Assembly (NCBI GenBank): GCA_030704615.1
Contig: CM060733.1
Coordinates: 23,190,001-23,250,000 of the forward strand
Direction of reading: 5' to 3'
DNA from: Takakia lepidozioides
Taxonomy: Eukaryota; Streptophyta; Takakiopsida; Takakiales; Takakiaceae
Length of the DNA stretch: 60,000 bases
A program made the position numbers and the translations under genes. Below are positions 1 through 7,700 of this stretch, in pieces. The notes beneath the pieces are model-generated. The model was given only the letters and a program-made list of their open reading frames with translations. It was not told where the DNA came from and made no database searches. Within the stretch, counting starts at the first letter, position 1; each line of letters starts with the position of its first letter.

Positions 1-568
1 TGCTGACATGGCGCTAATGCTGACGTGGCGTGAGCCTGGTCCAGGTCATGCCACGTCACCACAAAGAAGGTGGGCCTATAACCGTGGAGCCCCCAACTGC
101 TGATTTCACCACATGAAGGTGAAACGGATGAAGGGTTTTGGGCTTCTGGAGTTCAACCTTCTGTTAACAGGAGCTTCATTTCGTAGAACTGAAATGAACC
201 TCGTGTCGACACAAGGGGGATTTGGAGAACTTCAACAAAACCTCGTGTTAACACAAGGTTGTTTTCCTGGAACAAAAATGAACTTCGTGTTGACACGATG
301 TTGTTTTCTGAGAACTAAAATCATCCTTGTGTCAACACAAGGAGGATTTGGAGAACTTCAAGTAAACCTCGTGTTGAGACGAGGTTGATTTGATCATCTG
401 TCTATCTGAAGGTAGTTTCTTGTGTTTGCTAATGAAAAGAGAATGACAAACCAATGCGACAAATGCATTGACCCACGCATAGCAAATATGTTAGACGTCA
501 TACATTGAGAGCCACTGGACTTGAACAGTCATTCCATTACAAGTTGTAGTCAAGGAAAACACCGATTT
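1..568. repeat. Left flank of transposon copy A with palindrome cluster
   Basis: This lies downstream of the copy A transposase stop codon. Positions 19-45 (GCTGACGTGGCGTGAGCCTG and following) recur in direct orientation at 11,251-11,277 beyond the other side of the element. Positions 75-97 (GGGCCTATAACCGTGG then a C run) resemble the reverse complement of 11,210-11,236 and may be a terminal or subterminal inverted repeat. Five imperfect palindromes of the form CCTYGTGT / ACACRAGG lie near 197-217, 238-259, 283-300, 327-346 and 365-387. They are sequence relatives of the palindromes in the introns of the divergent gene. The small ORF at 113-388 only reads through these palindromes and is not taken as a gene. 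Confidence 0.5.
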
Positions 569-3405
569 TTATGGGCTTGTATCCCGCTGTAGAAGTGTGT
601 TGACTTCGTTGAAACTCATAGTGGCTTGGTGAATGAAGAAGTCGCGCTTTGGATCACAAACCATCCTTCTCAAGAAGACGAAGTAAAGGTGTTTGCACGG
701 TATGAACTTCCCTCTCTTTCCCAAACTACTTGAAAGCATACCAACAAAATCTGGACATGTACAATTGGGAAAATTGGAAACAGTGATTTCGTACGTCCTG
801 TCCTGCAGCGCAGATGCGGATGAGATCATGGTGAAGACCCGACCATACCCTGGATCAGGCACTTCCATTGTTCCCGCAACACGAGCGTGAAGCATTCTGG
901 CGGACTCAATTTTGCCGTAGTGTTCTGCGGTTGGAGGGAATCGTCGAACAAGCTTCCCGTTCCGTCTGGTTGGCCACAAGTGAGCGTCAGGCGGAGGTAC
1001 CCGTGAACCGCTTCCACTTGAAGCACCTTCACGTGCAATGGAATGTCTGGCTAGGGAGAAACCCGCCTCTTCCAGCATTGCAATCTCTCGATGAGTGAGA
1101 CCTGTGCCCATCTTCACAGGCCACACGGTTGGTGGAGTAGGCTTCCTTACCACGGAAGGCCTCACTGTCCCATGCACACATCTCCCACAATCGTCAGCGC
1201 AGAACCAGAACTTGTGGTTCTTTGCCTCGCCTTGTCCGTAAGGGAGAAACAAACCCGTGAATGTAGGAGCTGCAGTGCGTTCTTTCCCTCTGGATATTAA
1301 TGATGTACATTTTTCATGATTGGTGGCCCTGATCGCCGCGCATTTCACACGCGATCCAGCACTTGTGCGTTCTATATGCCAAACATCGTCCAAGCCCTCA
1401 GACTCGATTATATGCGACACCACGTTCTGGTCTTCAACCATTGCAGTGACAGTGCTTGATGCAGGGGTCCGGTCTGGGGCAGAGTAGCCCTCACCTGTGG
1501 ATGTTCCGCAATTCCATCTCTGATCCAAGGGAACACGTGGCGTCGAGAAGTTGACCCTGTCCGCCCTATGGGAATCTGCATCCGATCCCGGAGGGGTGTC
1601 CAATTTCCGTTTGCAAGACCCGAATCTCTCTTCGCCTTCCAGATGGGGAACTCTTCCCACGAGAGGGGTGCCATCTGCACATATGCTCACTGCCCGCGCT
1701 ATTTTGCTAGGATCCCCTGATCTTCCAGCTGCCCGCAACATCAACTCGCTCCTGTCCGGACCTTTGCCACCAAGGCCACCCCTCAAGAATGACCTGTATC
1801 TGGTTTGCTGCTGTAGAGCACGAATAAGGTCATCGGCCGTCGCTGCATACAAATCTCTCCCTTTTTTGCCGGATTGCTGCAACCAGGCATTGTGCACTGT
1901 CTCCGCAAGATTGCAAGAAGGCATGTCCGCCATCTCCTCAATGGACATATGCTGCAAGGCAAAAAAACACAAAGCCCATATTAGAGTTGGACCCTGAAAG
2001 ATATATTGGAAGCACCCAAACAAACTTTTGAATGCAAACCACTCACCGTTGTCATGGCCGCTCCCCACTGTCGGTAACGGAAGTGCCAAAATGCGAACCA
2101 GTCTTGCAGTGCCCTCATGCTGTCCTCCGATGCCGCTCCAGATGAGTACCACCAGGCACGAATTGTCTGGAACAATGTATTCGCTTCCCCCATAGTTTTG
2201 GCGTCTTTGTACTGTTTGCACAGTTGACGATGCATACTCTGCATATCTGGCTTGATGTACGTCTTTGTGTGTTTGTCGAGGGATTGTGTCCAATGGAAAA
2301 GACACGTACGTTCTCTTCCAGGCATTGGCACTTTTGGATCTCCCGACCCGAACACAATGCGGACAGCGTTGAAGTTAGCTTGAGCACTATCGGCCATGAA
2401 ACCAACGAAATTGGGAGATGGGAGACCATTGGAGGCCATAACACGAATGAGAGCTTCCCACATGAGCTGCTGTGAATCTGTGTCCTCTGACTGCATGTCA
2501 CACACTGCAATTGTCATGACCCGCTGGTACACAGGGTCGTAAACATGACATGCCATTGTGGTCCAGTCTTTAACTCTCTTGACATGATCGAACATAAGGA
2601 AGCAGTTGCCAAGATCGCCACCCTTCTGCATACGTTTAACCAGGCTGACCCCGCTGCCCTCACCTTTTGTGGACATTTTGAACAAGAACACTTTCCTGGC
2701 TCCTTGTCCCGGGAAAACGCTGTCTTGGATGTAGTCGTACATGCTCCTTTTCTTCAAATCCATAATATTGTCCATATAACCTCGGCTCCCAGAGCCCATT
2801 CTTAAAGCGTTCACCTGATTCCTAATGTTTGGAGAAGTCAAAGCAGAGAAATGGTCCATAACAGTGTCCAAAGCTGGTCCTTCCAGCATTCCTCCAACCG
2901 AATTTGATGCACACAGAATACGGCTTTCCAGAAAGGACTTGCTCGCCCCCATGGCAATTGCAGATGTGGTGCCAGTTGGATTGGTATCCAACTCTTGCCT
3001 TATCAGACGAGAGACTGTGTCAACGCTCTCCCTATAATCCCCCTTGGACACAGGGTGGTTGTGAAAACCGAAATGGACACAGGCTCTAGTCAGGTTTTTG
3101 AATCGATGCACCACATAATACATTCTGGCGCCACACAAAGCAAGGCAGCAAGGTGGTACCCTACAGAACTTGCACACAAAAGTGTTACTGTATGGTGGTG
3201 TTACCCCAGGCTTGAATGGATTCTCACTGACTCCATCCCATTCGCTTTGGTTTTGCACACCTGACAATGCGAAGTGTCTGCATTTCATGTTCTCGCATTT
3301 CAGGTGCCCATTACAGACTGTTCGCCTGAATATGAGGTTGTCGTTGTTGTGAATATTGGATGTTTTTGTGCGGCACCAAGGGTGCCCATCGTGCTTTTTG
3401 TCCAT
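569..3405 (-). CDS. MULE-like transposase with GCM1/WRKY-type zinc finger and SWIM finger (copy A)
   Basis: Two exons, 3405-2047 and 1951-569, joined at a good GTGAGT donor and TTTGCCTTGCAG acceptor in phase 0, give about 913 residues. The N-terminus (residues 31-118) is rich in Cys/His and ends in HNHP, as in GCM1/WRKY-type zinc domains often found on MULE transposases. The RNase H-like catalytic core follows: Asp273 (MFDHVKRVKDW), Asp339 (FMADSAQAN), the MULE CxxH insert (CLFHW, 368-371) and Glu470 (CNLAETVH). A further Cys cluster lies near the middle of exon 2, and a SWIM finger (C850, C852, C872, H874) is at the C-terminus. The protein should bind transposon ends and cut and paste them in the nucleus. 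No frameshift or stop interrupts either exon, so this copy may be active. The start is the ATG at 3405, which overlaps the upstream ORF in another frame; the equivalent ATG exists in copy B. Family assignment is secure at superfamily level only. Confidence 0.85.
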
Positions 3406-4073
3406 TCCTTCCAGGAGACTGGAAATCCCCCCACGCGACCAGGAGGAGGCAGCTCAAAAACAGTATTACCATCAAACGATTCCGGCAAGAATGCCACCCT
3501 TTCAATATTGAAAGTGCTCCAGTCTATCCCCCTCAACTCACTCTTGAATCCTGCCATCCCACCCATCGCTTTCAATTTAGGAATGACACTGGAGATCTCC
3601 TCCACATCTGGTTCTACATGTGGACATGGCTGATCCACAGGCGGAATTGCACATGTGTCATCGGAGGATGAGTCCGAAAGGTCAACTACAGTGTTAACGG
3701 CAGTCGCCTCCTTCTTCACAACCACTGGTGTCTTCTCCTGGGCCACTGATGCTGCCGTGCCAGGAGTTACGAACGATCCTGCAGACTGTCTCAGAGGAGC
3801 ACTGAGCACCCTGTATCTGCCTGGAGGCACTCTCCATTGCGTGGTTGGTGCAGTTTGCGATGGTTTCTGGAACGCGTACTTGAGCAGTTTTCCATTGGCA
3901 TCGTACACTTCCCTCTGAAGGAATAGACTACCATTTTCCAACCGAAACTGCGTTGCGAGGACGAGTTCATGAACCACCGCAAAACCATCATCTTCCACCT
4001 CGTAAGAAAATGGAACAGGGTGGTCGTCACTGAAGAAGTCCGCGTCAAGGGAGCCCACAGCCTGGGAAGCCAT
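3300..4073 (-). CDS. Transposon ORF1, conserved N-terminal protein with SUMO-interaction-like motif (copy A)
   Basis: This ORF begins with ATG at 4073 (MASQAVG) and encodes 257 residues. No known domain is recognised. Relatives in this window at 14,118-14,837 and 49,088-49,806 share three blocks: an N-terminal region around REVYD..GK and WRVPPGRYRV; an acidic VVDLSDSSSDD segment that looks like a SUMO-interaction motif; and a C-terminal stretch around VIPKL..MGGMAGFKSELRGID. The transposase ATG at 3405 lies inside the 3' end of this ORF in a different frame. It may therefore be a separate protein, the first exon of the transposase, or a frameshift-fused leader; the sequence does not decide. 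It is the first ORF to the left of the divergent promoter region. Confidence 0.65.
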   Translation of the reverse strand: MASQAVGSLDADFFSDDHPVPFSYEVEDDGFAVVHELVLATQFRLENGSLFLQREVYDANGKLLKYAFQKPSQTAPTTQWRVPPGRYRVLSAPLRQSAGSFVTPGTAASVAQEKTPVVVKKEATAVNTVVDLSDSSSDDTCAIPPVDQPCPHVEPDVEEISSVIPKLKAMGGMAGFKSELRGIDWSTFNIERVAFLPESFDGNTVFELPPPGRVGGFPVSWKEWTKSTMGTLGAAQKHPIFTTTTTSYSGEQSVMGT

Positions 4074-4734
4074 ATGTCGATGTTGCTACAGAAAGTACAG
4101 TTCAAAGTCCGATGGTGCTTCTGAATGCAGGTTGTGTGAGAGTGGAGTTTTGGCGTCCTCATACACAATTGTTCTCTCAGAATTGCCCCACCAGTGCAAT
4201 AGCTGACAGATTCACTGACAGAGCCGCCAATGTCGTTGTCATGTCAGGGAGGCCAGAAGAGATGCCCATTTCCATTAAATTTTGACGGCGACTGCACCGC
4301 TGCACAACTGAATATAATTCTCATTCCTCTGGAACATTCCACCCTAAATTACCCAACAATGAATTTTTTCAGATGAGAGTCGATTACACCCTAACGATTT
4401 TTGGATGGATGATGTTTGAATGATATCTGCCGTTATACATAGGGTTAGACCCCAACGAATTTTGTAAGGATGATGATTCATTGATCTCCGCCGTTAAACA
4501 TAGGGGTAGAGATACCCCGATTACATTTTTGGAAGGATGATGTTTCAATAATTCCGGCCGTTTTACATAACGACTACATAGACACGTGTTCGCCATGCAT
4601 GTGGATTGAGTCGGTGGCGCACTGAACGGTCCGAGCGAACATCTTGGCGTTGAAGGCCCCGCGATGAACCTCAGATAGTGTTCGTTTTTCCTGAGTAACT
4701 CATTTTCTTTGCAACCCTGGATTCCGCAGAGACG
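4074..4734. promoter_or_regulatory. Divergent intergenic region between transposase and ParB-methyltransferase genes
   Basis: This 660-bp stretch separates the start of ORF1 (leftward) from the methyltransferase gene (rightward) and so should hold both promoters. It contains three imperfect direct repeats starting near 4408, 4468 and 4535 (core GGATGATGTTT...TCTGCCGTT.TACAT), spaced 60 and 67 bp, each followed by a GGGT-rich segment. They could be binding sites for a self-encoded regulator, but this is inference. No clear TATA box was identified. The true first exon of the rightward gene may begin here, because its first recognised exon has no in-frame ATG upstream of a conserved basic block. 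Confidence 0.5.
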
Positions 4735-7700
4735 GTGTCCCTACTTCGAGGGAGAAGCAGGCGTCGAAGAACACTGTATTTCACGTCAAACAAGGAAAGG
4801 GCACGCGCTAAGGAGAGGATGAGAAAGGCGAGACGGGAGCTTAGAATGGGAGAAGAAACCCCGCGAGATGAGGAAGAGGAAGGGCAAAAGAGGATACGGC
4901 AACCGCAGTGTGGAGAGGAAGGTCTTGAAGTGATCCAGGAGGCGACAGACGAGCAACCTGCAATCGAAGGAGGGGATGAGGAGGAAGTAAGCTGGGCTCG
5001 GGAGGAAGCAGTGAGTGTACAGAACCTGGCCTTCAAAGACCAGGGAGAACAAACGGACGTAGGAACGCGGCCGTCTGCCCCTGTTTCGCACCATCGCGAC
5101 CTCCTTGGAAGCATGCTACCTGAAGACCGCATGGAAAAATTGAACGCGACAGGAGCATCATCAAGTGCAAAGCAGAAACCCCAGGTAGCTACGAACTTTC
5201 TTTTTCTCTCTCTGTTTCTGTCTTTTTCTCTCTCTGTTTCATGCTAAGCATTGAGGACGACATCAACCTTGCGTCAACGCAAGGTTGAAGTCGACCTCCA
5301 AAGTGTATTTGCTGGGCTCAAATCAGTGCAGATACTGCACCACAATCTGTACTGTTTCATGCTAAGCATTGAGGTGGACATCAACCTTGCGTCAACGCAA
5401 GGTTGAAGTCGACCTCAATGCTTTTTTGCTGGGCATTAAACAGTGTAGAAACTGCACTACAATCAAGGTAGAGAGACATGGATGCTTCCGACGCATCATG
5501 GATTTCAAAGACGAAGCAGAGACAGGAGTCTCCATTTACTGTACATTTTTGCTTTGCTGAACCCCGATAAGACAGCTCGCAATCAACCTTGCGTCAACGC
5601 AAGGTTGATCCCAACCTGCATATTGTATGTTTAGAGCTTGTAGTGAAACCAACAGAGGCTGCACAGGAATCAACCTTGCGTTGACGCAAGGCTGGTTTTC
5701 ATGATAGCTTTGCACAATGGATGCGTCCGATATCCCACTCTCCTCACTGTAAGGTAGGGAAAGTTCATTCTTCGAGGCTCCCAAAAGAACCCTGCGTCAA
5801 CGCAAAACATAATTTGGGTCCAAACGTCTTTCCTGTATGCCTTTCAGTCTAAGTTACTTCCCCATCAATCAACCTTGCGTCAAAGCAAGGTTGATGCATG
5901 GGAGCTCAATCTCACACTCACAGATTATTAATTCTGTGCAGAGGAAAAGAAAAAGGAAAGCCGAGGGGGAAGATTTGGCCGCTTCAGAAGGTGAAGGTGA
6001 TGAAGAGTCACTGGAGGGACACTATGAAGACAAGGCCGAGGAGATAATGGGTGGGCAAAAAGTGAACTCGTCGAAGGTGATTCTGTCGATGGAGGTTCCC
6101 GGCGGAAACCTGGTCATTCCGCTTTGCAGGATGATCTCCATGCCCGCTGTTCGACCGGCATTGAGGAATGATATAACAAAGTTGAAGAACGACTTTGTTC
6201 ACGGCTATGTGAAGGGATCAGCAGTGTTCTACGTATCCACTATGAACACAAAAGGAGAGGAGTGTCTTGTAACAGAGGACATTGAGCAAAGTTGGGATGA
6301 ATGCTGGCGGGATGTGAACAGGGAGTTCGAGTTCAAGCTGTCGAAGAAGACCTCCACAAAAGCATTCATGGGGAAGATGTTTTTTGTCTGGGATGGGAAC
6401 CACAGACTGCTTGCCTGGATGGATTACATTTCAAGCATGCACTCTGACGACATCGAATGGCACTGGAGCGTGGTTTCCATGGTTCTGGATCACAAAGGGC
6501 ATGTCACGCAGCTCTTGACAGCCATGCACGACATAAATAAGTAAGTCTCCATCTTTGTGTCTGTTCCTCGTTTCGACAATTAGAAATCATCTTATGAGTT
6601 GACGGTTTTTCCAGGTCCAACGAAACATCTCATGTGACCACCAATCTGTGCCACACTCTATTCCGCATCCAGAAGGTAGGGCTGATGCCACTGGAGTCAT
6701 TCACAAACGTGCTTAGTCCACAGCAGATGAAGAGGTGTGCTGAGAAGAAGACAAGCACATGGTATAGCTTGACAAGGGAGGCTTTCCTTGACTACATGTA
6801 CACTGTAAGCTTCTTGACACTGCTTGCTTTTTGACACTGCAAGCTTCTTGACACTACCTGTTGTTACTATTTTCTCACAAGTACTGACAGTGTTTCATTC
6901 TTTTTACCTGCAATGTATGCAGCAAGAAATAGCAGAAACTGGCTTGAAGGCGAAAGCTGAGTACTATGATTCCCACACTGAAGAGCAGCGGTCTGCATCT
7001 GGGCTTGAGGACACGATGAAGTTCGAGATGAATAATCAAAGGAAGAATCTCATGAGTGCATTCGACAAACAAATCAGGATAGCAGATCCAGGGCTTGGCA
7101 CAGAATTTCTGGAGCAGGTGAAAGTGCACTATGACAAGTTTGGCTCCAAGCCAGAAATGACTCAGGAGAAACTACATCGCCTTTCCATTTCAATGGTGGA
7201 CAATGCAACGAAAATCAGGTGGTTGGAGATATGGAACTCGGATCCTCTTGTGAGAGACACGAATATGTTTCCAACTCCAGAGAGAGACCCGAAGACACAA
7301 GCAATAAAAGTTGTAAGCGACCAGACATTCGACCAGTGGCTACACAAAGCCACATTTTGGAGCCAGGTAAGGATACCACCAAACCATTTTCAGACATGTG
7401 TGTTGCTCCGTAATTCCGCTCCCAACCTCTCCAAATGTCTTACAAGCTTTCTTGATGCAGTTAGAAAAACGTGCAGTGGCTGCACTTGCTGAGTCGATGG
7501 CAGACTACAAAATCCAGATGGCTTGCCCCCGGATCACACTGGAGGCCTATATCAGGAGGTGGAAGCTCGCTGTCTGGAACAATTGCTTCTTCAGGGAGTT
7601 TGAAAAAGACAAAGGAATCTCCAGATCGTACGAGTTCAAAAACCAGCTGAACAGCGAGCAAGCAATGAAACGAGTGTTGTACAGGTGTGATCTCCTTACT

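Noticed and set aside
113-388. 91-residue ORF near the left end
   Set aside because: The frame consists of repeated readings of imperfect palindromes (LVLTQG/LVSTQG phrases), so it reflects the repeat and not a protein.
569-3405. KDZ transposase rather than MULE-like
   Set aside because: The CxxH insert after the second Asp, the GCM1/WRKY-type N-terminus and the SWIM finger fit the MULE-like group better, although the KDZ comparison is useful for the cargo idea.
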